From Tulasnella sp. 424 (Eukaryota > Basidiomycota > Agaricomycetes > Cantharellales > Tulasnellaceae): a DNA stretch of 64,000 nt. The stretch covers positions 248,001 to 312,000 of the forward strand of contig WSUB01000002.1 in NCBI GenBank assembly GCA_019633425.1, written 5' to 3'. Positions within the stretch are counted from its first letter, which is position 1; each line of letters begins with the position of its first letter. The position numbers and the translations under genes are program-made. Positions 1-12,575 of the stretch are shown here, piece after piece. Under the pieces are notes generated by a model. It worked only from the letters and a program-made list of their open reading frames with translations, searched no databases and was not told the DNA's origin.

Positions 1-3000
1 AGGATGGTCGTCACCCTCTGCTTCAGGAGGTACGACGGCGGATACCATGCTGCCCTGGGATGGTGGACGAGGTGGCTCGATGCTGTGGCGCAAAGAATCG
101 CCGCTAACCTTCCGTGACCGACGACGGGAAATTTTCTCGTTGAGCCGTTCAATCTCCCGTTCGAGGTCGTCCTGTGATAAGGGGACGGCAAATTAGAACG
201 GATTGACCCAACGAAGAATCATTATTTTACCTCGCGGTAAATCTTGGCTTCGACGAGTTGCTCAAGGTCGAGAATATCCTTGTTCAACTGGGAGGTACTG
301 CGAGTCAACGGTTCTGCCCGCCTGGTCGTTGTTGAATACCGCCTTACCGAGTGAACCGCCTTGGTGTGTTCCTTCTCGACATCGCTCAGCTTCTTCTGCA
401 GTTGTTCCACCTCAGTCTTCAATGATTTGATGACTGCAACAGGATCTTCTTCGGAGTCCTTCGAAGCGCTCTTGTCGGAATCTTCGCCTGCCAGAGCTTT
501 CTCTTCCTTATCAATCACTTCTTCAAGTGTCTTCTCCAGGCTCTTTGTAGTCTAGCATCAAGAGGTATTTCAACTTAGATATACACGCGCCTTTCTCGAG
601 GGCAACTGCGACGGCTTACCTCTCTTAGATCCTCGATTTCAGCGAGATGCATCTTGATTTCACTTTCGAGAACCTTGATCTGCGAGCTAAGACCGGAGTT
701 TTCCTTGCGTAACTCGGCGTTGATATGCCTGTGGCAATGTTCGTTGTATCAGCGCACCGGCTCTCGAGAATTTCAATCAGGATTAACGTACTTCAAGCCC
801 TTGACTTGGTCCTTGAGGTTCTCCTCAGAATTCATGTTCGTCGAGCGGCTCGACGTCCTTGATGAGATCGAGTTCGCAGAATCCCGTCGAGGATCACGGA
901 GACCAAGTTCCTTGAAGGATCCGCCAGGTGATGCTCGGCTCGGCTCAGGTTCTGCGTGTTTGCTATCCAGAATAAGCTGCAACTCCTGGACCCGATTGCG
1001 TTCCAGTTGGAGCTTGGCAGCTTCTTCTTGTAGAGTCTTCTCGAGCTGAAAGTCCAAACAGGTGAGTGATTCCCCAAGCCCCGTCAATGATAGAATACTC
1101 ACATCCGACCGATCAGCTTCGAGCGCATTAATCCTGGCTCTCAGTTCATCCGCCGTCTTGTTCACGATGACTAGTCGGTTCGTAGCAATCTCCGCCTCGT
1201 CGAGGGCCTCCTTCTGTTCGGCGCGAGCCCTGTCCACAGCCACCTTAAGACCATCGATTTCTTCCACAAACTTCAACTTTTCGTCAGACGCCTTCTTTGC
1301 AGCTTCCGCTACCCGTTCTGCTGCGGTTGATTCTGCATCGTCCTGGGTGCCTTCAAGGTTCTAAATACAAGACCAAAGCCATTGAGCACGAGCACACAAT
1401 ACTGACAGCGAGGATCTTACCGAAAGCTCAGTTCGGAGTGTCTCGATCTCGGCTCGAGCATTCTCGAGGGCAGCGTCGTTTTCGCGGAACGCCTCTTCAA
1501 CCTCTGCTACCTTGAGTCTAGCAGCGCTCTCCGCTTTCACCAATTGCTCTCCTTCCTTCCGCAGCGTTTCCAGCTCAGCTCGCAAAGTAGACTCGGTCTC
1601 GCGGAATCGAGTGATTCGGGAGTTTACAGCCTGCTCATCCTTCTCGGACATCATGCGCATATCCTCCAGCTGATCCTCGAGGGTCGACAGCTTATGCTGC
1701 AAGTGGTTGACCTGCTCCTTGAGAGTCTCGTTCTCAATTTGGGTGGCAGCGTTGGCGTGACGGGCCAAGGTTGCTGGGGAAGGTGGACGTTCGACATATC
1801 TCTGGAGCTTGGTCTCGAGGTCCTGGATCATGTCCTCCATGACATAACGGCGATCTTCGTACTGTGCGATGCGCTCTTCGTAAAGTGCAATAGTTTCCTA
1901 AGGCAAGCGATGAGCAATTCGTAAAAATCAAGATACATGTCCAGCCTCACCTGACCAGCGGTTCGAAGTTCATCGACCTGGTTGAACAAATCCTTCCGCT
2001 CATCCTCGAAGTCTGCCGCGGCTCTCTTGATCCGGGACTCGAGTAATCCAATCTCGACATCCTTGGCCTTGATTGCTGCAGCTGCTTCGTCTTCCTTCCC
2101 AGCCTTTGCTTCCACAGCCTCCTTCAACGTCTTGATCAGGGATTCCTTTTCGTCCACAATGGCTGTGAGGTCTTTGACCTTGGTTTCCGCTTCCCGGGCT
2201 GAATCCTGCAGACCGTTGACTTGAGTTGTGAGTGAGCTGTTGGATTGGGAGAGCGAGTCGATCTTCGCCTGCTTGTCTTCGACGATCCTCTGAGCCGATG
2301 CGGTCTCATTGCGAGCCGTCGATAACTGAGAGAGGGCGGTGTCGCGCTCTTCCTTGACGACTTGCACTTGTTTGAGCGCGTCACTGAGCTCGTTCTGCAA
2401 GGCGGTATTGTCTGTCTGCTCAACAGTTGGTTGGCTTGCGACGGCACTTTGAAGCAGGGAGTTCTCTTTCTCGAGGGACTCGACCTGAGACTTGAGTCTT
2501 TCCATCTGAAGCTGGAGGAGTTGCACAGTGGTCGAGGAACCAGAGCCAGGGAAGGAGGAAGACGTAGCCATGGTCGGCGAGCTAACAGCTGCAGGACTGG
2601 ATGGACTCTTCTTTCCATCCATCAGCCGCGAAATCTGATCTTGGATGGCGCGGTTTTTTGCTTCAAACGACTTCATATCGAAACCATTCCTCGAGTCGGA
2701 TCTCTGCGTCTCTCCGTCGACATAGGTATCGGTGCTGGTCTGGCTCAGTGTGGGGGTCAAAAGTTTGTCCCTCGTCTGGCGGATAGGGGAACTTGGAGGC
2801 ATTAACGGTCGTCGGGTTGGAGATACAGGATCTCGTGGAGGAGGCATGGTTGGATGCGATGGTGTGGTTCCGGGAACGGCGAAGGCGGGGAGCTTCTTGC
2901 TAGGAGTAGCAGTACCGACGGAGATTCGAGCCCGTGCAGGCGTCAGGCCATTTAGTTTAGGTGCACGAGGAGTTGTCGCACTGAGATTGGGCCGTGTTGG

Positions 3001-4109
3001 GCTCTCGGAGAGTCCCTTAGCACTCGTGAGTTGCTTGGCGGTCATGCCGACATACTTGCTGGCTCGAGAGCCAGGGGTTGGCATGGCCGGTACAGGCGTT
3101 TTCGCGGAGGAGATTGATTTGCGAGCGACTGGTGTGACAGGAGCAGCTCTTCCGCGCCCAGAAGAAGGCGTCACACGACCGGATGGGGTAATACGTCCAG
3201 ATGCGACCGAAGCTGAAGCTCTTGACGACGCGACAGACGGTGCTCGAGGTGGGAATGCCACAGTCGATAAGGATAGTTTGGAAGGCATGACAAAGACACC
3301 ACACTGAGGAGCGCAGGTGAAATAGTGGACACTAAAAACAATGGTTAGAAATTTAGTGGCTTGTCAAATGAACGGTGGCGGACCTACCCAGCGACACTGC
3401 CGTCATTCTTCCCTTTACCAGCAAAGCCCGGAAGGAGCTCTACGCCGGCCCATGTGCCCGCCTTTCCAGCGATCTCTCCAAGGAAACGAAGGGTGCCCTC
3501 CATCCCCAAGTTCTCCATCCGCACTGGGTCGCCAACCTCCCATTGACCCCTCTGCATCCGCTCCCTGTCCGCAGCATTGTGGCCCAACCTGCTCAGAGAG
3601 TGAACTTCGCTCTGTTGCGACTCTGGACGGTCGTAAGAGACATATGAAGAGGCCGTGGAAGCGGTCGAACTGCGAGGAGCGAATCGTGCGGCGGGCAAAG
3701 TTGGCGTTTTGGACCTAAATCCATTCGAGTAACCGTTGGGCTCCGTTGAGGTCGATGCCCTTGATGTCGGTCGACCCAATGATGGCCTTGATGATAGTGA
3801 TTTCCTTGGGACGATGGTGGCTCCTCCATTGAACCCAAATACAGAATCGGAGAGGGCTGGTGAAGCGAGCCCCGAACTACCAGCCCGATATGTTGAAGGA
3901 TCGTTTGCTCTGATAGCGTCGGAGAGGGCCTTCATCTCGTCGGCAGTAGTGGAAGTGCTACTGAACAAGCCGTTGCTGTCTGCTCCCATATGTCCGCTTG
4001 CGGACGATCTGGGTCGTCCAGGCGTTGGGATACCTGAATTTGAGATTTGTCGGCCCGGAGTTGGAAGTGCTGAGGGCCTCGTACGACCTGGCGTCGTGGC
4101 CGTAGACAT
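1..4109 (-). CDS. CLIP-170/Tip1-like CAP-Gly microtubule plus-end protein, 3' end outside window
   Basis: Exons on the minus strand: 3388-4109, 1951-3331, 1421-1897, 1103-1360, 792-1045, 620-728, 348-551, 231-287, then 1-171 continuing past the window; all junctions keep frame (1211 codons seen). One CAP-Gly domain lies near residues 195-262 with the diagnostic GKNDG core, split by the first intron between GSVAG and VHYF. The flanks are Ser/Thr/Pro/Arg-rich with repeated TPGR-type motifs, typical of microtubule-binding linkers. From about residue 480 on it is almost continuous heptad coiled coil rich in E, K, Q and L. Known family role: CAP-Gly proteins of the CLIP-170/Bik1/Tip1 group bind EB1 and tubulin tails at growing microtubule ends. 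I took the ATG at 4109 because MSTATTPGRTRP begins the recognisable Ser/Pro region; an in-frame ATG at 4223 is possible. A p150-glued-like assignment is less likely because the coiled coil starts so late. The zinc knuckles of CLIPs, if present, lie outside the window. Confidence 0.85.
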
Positions 4110-4901
4110 CTTGTAGCGAAGCTCTAGTGTTTCGTTTGGTGCAATAGGTTGAAGTTGTGTGGTAGCGGGTATGATGTAGTTAGGCGCGTCAAGCAAAGGA
4201 GGCGAATGTTGGTTGTGGTTCAAAGCAGGTTTGCTGCAACCAAACGCGCGTCCACGATCTTCGGGTTTTTTCAGGCGTGTTCGTTGGGTCCTTCTGTGGA
4301 TAAACGGATGTTAGAGAGGGGGAAATGCTGAAAAACAGAGACGGAAAACGCGCTTTTGGACCAAGGTGTGTCAGTCAAAACGTAAATCGCTGCTGCCCAG
4401 GGCTCTCCCGATTAACCAGCGGCGACCAAGGAACACAGCGTATCGCGACGACAACGGCGCGAGCTTTTTTGCAGAGCCAATAGATTCCGAGTTTTCAAGA
4501 TGACGATGGTAGTGACGAAGACGGTTGGAAGGAGGAGAAGGCGCGAGTGGTCCGAACGACAAAGCGAAAAAGGACTGAACCGCGGTGGAACCGGACTTTC
4601 CGGTCTGATCCCGCCAGACGCTGAGACCTTTTTTCGCGCTTCCCCAAAGGGTCGCCGGCTAGACCTTAGATAATTATTGCATCCCTTAATCATGGCCAAT
4701 TCCGGCAACCGCCACAAAACGCAGCAGCCCACCGTGGAGGATCTGCAAAAGCATATTGCGTATAAGGCACTACTTGATGGCCAGCAGAAAACGGAGCATG
4801 CAATACATGAATGATGGCAAGGAGAGATGGACAAATATGCGATGGATAGACGACACAAAAAAAACCGGGTTGTGATACAGAAGACAGGGTCGAATAATTT
4901 T
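4110..4901. other. Intergenic region between the CLIP-like gene and RPS18
   Basis: About 790 bases. The left part is the 5' region of the CLIP-like gene (minus strand) and the right part the 3' UTR of RPS18. Open frames here have no recognisable protein. I see no repeat or RNA gene. Confidence 0.5.
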
Positions 4902-5627
4902 TTACTTCTTCTTCGACACACCAACAGTCTTGCCACGACGGCCTAGAGAGTAGGATCATCAGCACAAATGTAACCACGCGAACGGCAGGTAGCGAAAGGG
5001 GCTCACCGGTCGTCTTTGTGTGTTGACCACGGACCCTCAGTCCCCAGAAGTGTCGCAGACCACGGTGAGCCTTGATCTTCTTTAGCCGCTCCAAGTCGTC
5101 ACGGAGCTTAGAGTCAAGATTGTTGGCGAGAATGTGCTGGTGTTTGCCATCTCCAATATCCTTCTGTCGGTTGAGCAACCACTGAGGAATCTTGTATTGG
5201 AGAGGATTCTGCATGATCATGACGATCCGCTCAAGCTCGTCCGAGTTGAGCTCGCCAGCACTAGCAATAGTCCAGTTCCATATCAGAACGAAGAATCACT
5301 TGTCCAAATGACCGCTGCAAACGTACCGCTTCTTGAGATCGACGTCGGCCTTCTTGCAGACAATATTTGAGTAGCGGGGGCCAACACCACGAATCTCAGT
5401 CAGCGCATATCTGACAGTAGCCCCGGTCAATCAGTTCCCGGTCCTACTCTCCGGTTTCATATAGAATAATATCCTCACTGGATCTTGCGCTTGCCATCAA
5501 CGTTGGTGTTGAGCAGACGAAGAATGTGCTATATAACAACGGCACATTAGACACAATAGTTTCGTTTCGACCGGGTATTCCTGCATACTTGGAACTGTTG
5601 ATGTGCTTCTGGGACGACTAAAGACAT
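4902..5627 (-). CDS. RPS18: Small-subunit ribosomal protein uS13 (S18)
   Basis: Five exons, minus strand: 5589-5627, 5479-5528, 5327-5410, 5007-5260, 4902-4942; total 468 nt, 155 residues, all phases consistent. The protein begins [20 protein letters not shown], carries the helix-two-turn-helix uS13 core ([13 protein letters not shown], then [12 protein letters not shown]) and ends with the basic tail [13 protein letters not shown]. It sits in the head of the 40S subunit at the intersubunit bridge and contacts the P-site tRNA. The length matches eukaryotic S18 (about 152-155 residues), so it looks complete and functional. The AHQQ segment just after MSLVVPE is slightly longer than in most orthologues. 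Confidence 0.97.
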
Positions 5628-5848
5628 GGCGGCGGCTTTGACGAGGGGTTTCCGATTTCGGGTAGTCTGATCTCTGATTTCGTTGATTATACCGTGCGAA
5701 TGCGGCTCGACCGTCGGATGACAAAACAACGCCACATCTCAGAGGGTATAGAAGCGACGATCATTATTGTCGGAACAATAGCATAAGAATCGTAAACAGA
5801 GGTATTCGGGGTGTCTATGCGTAATTTCTGTCCGGAAGCCGTGAAAAT

Positions 5849-8800
5849 CTAGTGTTCTCCTAACTCCTCTGGTCGCTCCGAAAACAGGCCTTCGAAATGC
5901 TCGACGGTCTGCCCGATCACCCCAAAGGCATCCTGCACAGTCTTGCCGAGGAAATCCAACTCGCGAATGACACTCTCTGTTTTTTTTTTTGGAAGGGGGG
6001 GGGGGGAGGCGTCAGAAATCTGAATGGTCACAAAAGCAGACCCGCGACTTACTCATCATGAGAGCGTAGGCGAAATACAGCAGATGATGAGACTGAGTGA
6101 TCTCTCGTCGTTTGACAACGTCGAGCTGGCGAATCGCATAAACGAGACGTTGCCTCGCCTTCTCCGCAGGAGGCAGGTATGGAGGAAGAGCACGCTTTAA
6201 CCTGAAACTTGAAGCCAGGACTGAAAAGTACAATATCACGTTGCCGACCTGTTCAAAGGATCAGTACACGTTCGCTTTGCAAAGGAGGGAGATAATACCA
6301 TTTCTCGCCGTTCTGGGTTCACGGGAATGATGAAGTCTCGTCGTACGGTCTGAAATGATCGATTCAGTCTTAACACGGGTTGATTAGGATCTGCATGCTT
6401 ACGGTATACCTGTAATTTAAGGAGGGTCAGCACGCTAAGTTACATCCAGACTATACAAATATCACTCACCATTCCTCCTTTGTCGTGACTTTATACCAAG
6501 ATACGCAGCATCAGTCAGCCAAGGCAAGCGAATGATTCCTCACAACCACTTACCACATCGCATCGTATGGAGTTTGTCCAATAACATTTGAAGGCTGGTC
6601 AGAATTGTACGATAGAGATGAATGGGGAACGGGCCCTTCAATCGAGGTTCATGCTGCGTCTGACTAAGCAGAGATTGTAGCTTGATGATCCCAAGCTGCA
6701 GATGGAGCTCCCTACCGCAGCAAACGTGTCAGCGGAAGTTAAAAGTTGTAAAGTCACCTCACGCACATCGACATGAACTTGTGGACGGAGGCAGTGAGGT
6801 GGTCTACAGCCCTCTGGTGTCCATCTTCGTCCGTTGCTGCAATAGCGGCAAGCTCTTGAGGCGGAACGGAATAAGTCTCTACGAGCTTGGTGTACAGCCA
6901 GCCAAGGTTCAAGCAAAAACTATCCCGGAGAGTCAGTCTTGCTCGATATATATCATGCCCGTATATTACGTACTCGCTCAGACCACTCATTAATTCCCTT
7001 CTCGCTTCGATTGGCCACCAATATCGGCTGACGATATTTGCCCACACTACCCCCACCGTGACAGCCGCTGCTCTTCGGACCGCAACCATCACTGGATCCA
7101 CATCCTCCCCTCGAAGATTGTAGCTAATCAGGGCACGCCATCAGCTCGAAGACGCAGACCCCCGGAGGAAAACTCACCAGAAGAGTGCGGTTAGGTTATA
7201 AGCTAGCAAAACGAATCGAGCGCTTGTGGCGTATTGTGGCTTAGCAATGATGTAGTAGAAGCAGGGCATAGAGAAGAAAGTTCCAAAAATCGAGAGGATG
7301 TAAGGATTGTACGAGAATAGAGTGTATATCCCTGCAGCGGTCATAGCACCCAATCTAAAATGATGCGACGTTATTGAATCGCAATGTCGGGATTCAAACC
7401 CCAACTCACATTGTACCCCCAATACGATGGACACTTAGGAAGTTGGTCTACATAGAGGTGTCAATGCTTGAGTTTTACGAGGGGAGCCGCTCAATCTGCT
7501 GCGAGTTGTCCTCACCTGGCCAATTGTCGGGGACAAGACCACAAAGCAGGAAATGAGGGCCCATTCACCACGGTACCTTAGGAAGTATGGCCGTGTAGAC
7601 TCAATAATCGCCGGCAATGCTAGGAACGCCTGTCATATGGGATGTCAACGAAGAGCAGCGAGGTGGGAAAATCTAATATCCTTACAATTGCAAATCCAGA
7701 TTTGATGGCATATTTGAGGTCAGTTTCCTTGAGCCTAGCACCAAGTTTCCAGAATGAATGCTTAATTCTGCCGGTAATCGACAGGACGGCAGGTGTAGGG
7801 GTTTGTATAGTGTTGGGAGCGTGTGGACGGATCTTGGGGAACGCCGACTGCTTGTACTTGTTCTTGCCGGGCAACAGGGAAGCTACGCACACGCATCACC
7901 AAAAAAGGTCGTCAATATAAACTAGTAGGAAATCCGGATGTCGGACTTACAAAGCTGTCGGGCGATAGATTTCCTCGGCTTAGTCTTGGAAACGATGGGT
8001 TCGGGGTTTGGTAATCGTTCAGGATCATTGTTGAGGAGGTCATTGCCTGTCTGCTTCGCGCCGCTAAGAAGCCTGGACAATACGGATGGCTTGCGGCGCA
8101 AATAGTCCCATTCGGATTGCTTGATGGCCCCGATAACCTCGGTGAGGTGCGACAATTCCCTTGCGAACTCTTGCAGGGTGAATATGAAGCTATCATGTTG
8201 GAGCGTCAAGCTCAGTCAGAAGCGTGGTAAACCAGTAATCTAAGCGGACTCACAAATAGATTAAAAATACACCTTCATTCTCATGAAGCAACATCGCTTG
8301 TTCATGACCCTCCTCTGCCATCTTGTCCGACTCGTCCGCTCTCCTAAAGAACCGTAGAACGGCTTGGTTTGAGGTTCTCTCGAAGGTGAAAAGAGCCCGC
8401 TCAATTCTCTTGGCAACTTCTTGGAACACTTCAGTGTAGGAACCTTCCGGTTGTCGTCGAGATGGGCGGAAAGCATCGCGCATAGATTTGAGGCTTGAGG
8501 TGCAAACTCTCTGCGTGACAATTTGTTAGTCCCGATCGGAGATTCACATCAACGTGTCTTACGGATAACGATTCTAGCGGCGGGCCGACATCTTCAAGTA
8601 GCTCCTCGACCATCGCGAATGACGGCTGAGGGTCGATCATTGGAGACTTGCCATTCGCTACACCGTTACCAACCGCGGTCTTTCCATTCGCCGAAGGGTT
8701 ATTTGCTAATTCTGATAACTCGTTCTGCAATCGGGTCCCATCTCGCAAACCGTTAAGATGCTGTGCGATGCGAGTCATTCCTTCCACTGCTGCGTCATAG

Positions 8801-10520
8801 AGCTCGTGCTCGCTCCCTTGCAGGTCTCTTGCGGCCGCTCGCACGCGGTAATCGGTCCATTCCGACTTAGCCTCGGATAGATTCCGTTTCAACGACGTAA
8901 AGGAAGCTTGATGTTCTTCCACTGCGCGTCGAAGCTTGTCGAAGTTCGGTGTGTGTTCGTCCAGTAGGAAGGCACGGGTTGTCATGTCGAGGACTGTGGC
9001 AAAGCTATCCAGAACCTTTGCCATGTTATTCCTACGCGCATGGGCTTAATGATGGTAGTAATGTTTCACTCTGTAATCGGGCTTACTCGAGTTTTGTCGC
9101 GGCAGACTCGCGCCAGAGTGCAAAACAGACGAGATTGGTGATCACGCTCCCCAGGAGGACGATGAAAAGGACGTGCGCGAGGAGGTTGGCTCCACCCTCT
9201 CGTACAACCCTAAACGCCGTAAGTAAGCACGAGCTCATACGACCTTTAATTGTAAACTTACACCAGGAATAAAATGATGGAGGTCATGCTACAAGCTGAG
9301 CAGAATGGATGGTATTCAGTGGTTGTTCCCCTGACAGACAACCCACTTACCAGTATTGAAAGAGGGGCGCTCCATCCATACTTTGGCCCAAGCGACGCCA
9401 GTCATTGCAAGTCCGATACAAAGGAATACTGAAGTGCCGGCGATGATCTCCAACCCTGGTTTCTCTTCAAAGAACCAGAAAAGGCCGAATGCTGCGAGGC
9501 ACACCGCTGAGGAGAAGAGGGCCGCCACCAAGCAATAGATATCAGCCTCGATCATGGAACCGATCGTTTTTGCGGGATTGAAATATACGCTAAAGTGCCA
9601 GGAAACTGTGAGTGAGGAGTGGCAAGAAAAAATGGAGAGGAAACTCACATGACTGTGGCCACCATATGCCCAGACGGTGATGGTCCTTCATTCGAATTGA
9701 GAGGTACCAAGTCGGAGACGAGATCTGCCAATGCAGGAACAAAGGTGAATAGGGAGCCGATAAAATAGGCAATTGCGCATTTAAGGATGTTCTTTTGGAG
9801 TGGTGTGAGTGTTGGGATCCAAGCAGTTGCTCTTTCGTACGCCGAAGGTGGGGCGTAAATGCCACTGCGGCGAACTACAGCGGACTCCGTAAGTGGTGGC
9901 TTATCTCCCTAGTACCCCGACGGATACTCACCAGTAGAAGGGACGGTGCTAACAAAGGATTCGTCGTCACTTAGGTCCGAATCGTAGTCCAAATGACTTG
10001 AAACGCGAGAGTGTTCCAAGGGTATTTGGGCAGGTTCTTCATAAGTTGCGGGGCGTGGCGAGGCGTGAGGTGTTGGGTCTATGTCTTCTGCGACCGCAGC
10101 CAGATCCGATATTCTCGAGGGTTCCGTTGGGATGGTGATGGAGCTACCTGTGCTGACGAGAGAACTCCTAGTAACCCCGGCCGGACTTGTTCTCAACTGA
10201 GAAGGGGAAGGAGCGCGCAATCCAGGAGTCCGATCGTTTTCGAGGAGTTGACCGAACACAGTCCATTCTTCCTTCCGAGCGTCCCCTGCTGACAACCATG
10301 ACGATCCCCCTTGAGAGGGACCGCTAAAGTAGTCGCGAATTGATCGGCTCGGACTGACACTTCGAGCAACGGTTCGTGCAAACGAGGCAGGGGATGAGCT
10401 GAGGTTGCCCTCGATTGGAATATAATGCGGAGCCTGGGTATTTGACCGACGACGTGGCGGGTTGCTCGGCCTTCTCGGTATGTTTGTAGGTCCGATTGGA
10501 GTTTCCTGGGGAAGACTCAT
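5849..10520 (-). CDS. BRE4-like ER/vacuolar membrane transporter (ArAE_2_N / ArAE_2, FUSC-like)
   Basis: Twenty exons, minus strand: 9932-10520, 9649-9874, 9351-9589, 9262-9295, 9087-9209, 8563-9031, 8254-8510, 7951-8210, 7686-7882, 7516-7629, 7410-7447, 7178-7354, 6974-7123, 6767-6919, 6554-6711, 6470-6488, 6403-6409, 6299-6349, 6053-6248, 5849-5976; sum 3585 nt, 1194 residues. After a disordered Ser/Pro N-terminus (about 200 residues) comes a six-helix membrane block (FNPAKTIGSMIEADIY is typical). A cytosolic middle region follows, then a second hydrophobic block (YNPYILSIFGTFFSMPCFYY) and a C-terminal amphipathic region containing RLVYAIRQLDVVKRREITQS. This is the architecture of fungal proteins with the putative ER transporter 6TM N-terminal and aromatic-acid-exporter-type domains, including yeast BRE4 (brefeldin A sensitivity). 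The substrate is unknown. The ATG at 10604 would add 28 residues; I chose the one at 10520. It contains a 7-nt exon (see findings). Confidence 0.85.
6403..6409 (-). other. 7-nt internal microexon of the BRE4-like gene
   Basis: The seven bases GTATACC (minus strand) are preceded by an acceptor ending ttacag and followed by the donor gtaagc. Joining TG from the 19-nt exon 6470-6488 gives Trp-Tyr-Thr and returns to phase 0 for exon 6299-6349. Skipping it breaks the frame. Confidence 0.7.
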
Positions 10521-11663
10521 TCTGCCTGTCGGGGAGGGTGGTGGAAACCGTGCAGGTGAACAGGAGGTCGCCGTATGAAATCTACGAACGTTTGAACGGA
10601 GCACTCAGCCCGATCACATAAGCAATGACAAAGGGCTTATGTCATCCGATCGGCCCAACGCCACCGACTCGGGTTCGGTGTCTAAGACTTGCAAACATCT
10701 AATAACGCTCCCCATCAGACTTCATAAAAATGATACAGAACGGGTCAGGACCAGAGCATACGTTGAACGGCTGATTGTAGTCGACCATGATGGGATGATA
10801 TGGCGGGGCTGTTGAGGAGATGCGTTCGAAAAGGCTTGATTTGATATCCGGAAGCATCCCACCGAGAGGTCTGATCTGTCCTCGATTCCAGAATAGCTCT
10901 AGGATCACCTTGTGGAACTCTGGGGATGTGAGGCAACCCGCGTAAAGTCAACTCCGCTGTTTCGAATCCCAACTTGAACCATCCTCCCAGCTTGCACTCA
11001 CCGCCTTTCGACCGACACCCACTTACCCTTTGACCTCACGACATTCAGAGTATGCCACCTCCTTTGTCAACATTGGTTTGGTGGAGCTCTGTATGGCTAA
11101 CCGGCATAGCTAATTTGCATGGATAATCTGTTTGGTTAATCGAAACCACGGTTGTTTATCCCGCACGTCCTGGCCATCCTCTGCTTTGCTACAGCTAACA
11201 TATTGGTCACCCATCCACGATACGGTTCCATAACGGTCTTTGTGCCAATGCACTCACGTCTGCATTATTGATAATCCATTCCGGCATGTATTAGATAAAA
11301 TTAAGAATTATTTCCTTTACTTCCGCAGAACTATGTAACAATATACCCGTAAGATTTCGTCGAGCTTACAGTGTCTTACCGAAAACGAGGTGGCTTATCA
11401 CTACACTATCAGCCTAGGTAAGATAAGGCTATATCTTCTTGCCCCCTTACCGTCTTACGAGGTCTCACTACGGCTGGGCAGGGTCCCTAAGCTTTGGCGG
11501 AGTTTGCTGATCACGCGAGCCAGGCCACATAAGACCGGCCGAATCTCCGTTACACTCGCATTGCGCCATTCTCCCTCAGCATGACCCAACGGAAAAGGTT
11601 GGTTGGCCTGCTTTTAGCTATTTAAGCTCTCGCCCGAAAGAAAAAGTAGACCTCAGCATCTCG
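10521..11663. other. Intergenic region upstream of the BRE4-like gene and APS kinase
   Basis: About 1.1 kb between two divergently transcribed genes. Besides the possible coding relic described separately it is moderately AT-rich (about 11080-11480). It should contain the promoters of both neighbours. No strong repeat was seen. Confidence 0.5.
10699..11064 (-). pseudogene. Possible two-exon gene remnant, unidentified
   Basis: An open minus-strand segment from about 10922 to the stop at 10699 encodes EFHKVILELFWNRGQIRPLG and continues to a terminal GERY. It is preceded by a plausible intron (donor gtaagt near 11033, acceptor ccccag near 10923). The frame runs on upstream as HTLNVVRSK to at least 11064. 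No start codon or family is recognised. It could be a terminal piece of a decayed gene, or chance; I cannot distinguish these by eye. Confidence 0.2.
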
Positions 11664-12495
11664 ATGGCTACCAATATCACGTTCCACCCAGGTAAGAATG
11701 AACGATGCCTCTCTGTATCACGTTCCCCGGATATTGAGAGGATTGGTTAAAGGATCCGTCAGCGTATCTGAGAGAGCAGAGCTCCTTGGTCAAAGAGGCC
11801 TCACTATCTGGCTGACAGGTCTGTCCGCTAGCGGCAAGGTCAGTCATAATCAGACGAACGAGTCTGCCAACGCAACTCACTGCGTTTTTCGTTTTCAGTC
11901 GACCATCGCCACTGCACTGGAACAACACTTGCTTCACCTCAAACGTTTCGCGTATCGTTTAGACGGTGACAACATTCGCTTTGGCCTCAACAAGGATCTA
12001 GGTTTCAGTGAAAAGGACCGCAACGAGAACATCCGTCGTATTGCCGAGGTAGGGTTGCTCGCCGTTAAACAAGCTCGTCAGAAATTAACCTCGAAGCGTT
12101 GCAGGTGTCTAAGCTCTTCGCCGATGCCAGTGCAATTGCCATCACTTCGTTCATATCACCTTACGCTGCCGACAGGCAGTTCGCGCGGAGCATTCATGAC
12201 GCCTCGTCCATTCCTTTCGTTGAGGTCTTTGTCGACGCTCCCCTTTCTGTCGTGGAACAGAGAGACCCTAAGGGCCTTTACAAGAAAGCACGAGCCGGCG
12301 AAATCAAAGGTGAGAGTCCGTGCTTGCTGACTTTGGACACCTCTGACCCACTCCGTCCGTCCAGATTTCACCGGCATATCCGCCCCTTATGAAGCGCCAG
12401 CCTCGCCGGAGATTCACATCCCAACTGCAGACCTCGACGTAGCTCAGAGTGTGGAGCTCATAGCGAAGTATCTCCAGGACAAAGGGTTCATTTAA
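11664..12495 (+). CDS. MET14: Adenylylsulfate (APS) kinase
   Basis: Five exons: 11664-11691, 11753-11838, 11899-12048, 12105-12309, 12365-12495; 600 nt, 199 residues, exactly the usual length. The enzyme phosphorylates APS to PAPS with ATP in sulfate assimilation (cysteine/methionine supply). Visible motifs are the P-loop GLSASGKS (residues 32-39, interrupted by intron 2 after the Lys codon), [18 protein letters not shown] (58-75), [16 protein letters not shown], the FISPY motif (104-108), and the [11 protein letters not shown] lid followed by [10 protein letters not shown]. It starts [10 protein letters not shown], matching the yeast-type start. Cytosolic, no targeting sequence. It is the only plus-strand gene in the first 29 kb and lies only 80 bases from the stop of the convergent Ste20-like kinase, so their 3' UTRs probably overlap. 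Confidence 0.97.
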
Positions 12496-12575
12496 ACCAT
12501 CTTGAGAGATGTAGTCCTACAACGTATTAATCTTGATAGACACTAAGATAACACTGCAAAGATCCTGTCTCTGCG

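Noticed and set aside
2732..3307. 191-codon plus-strand ORF
   Set aside because: Lies antisense to the Ser/Thr-rich exon of the CLIP-like gene; the composition is the mirror of that low-complexity coding strand and no family is seen.
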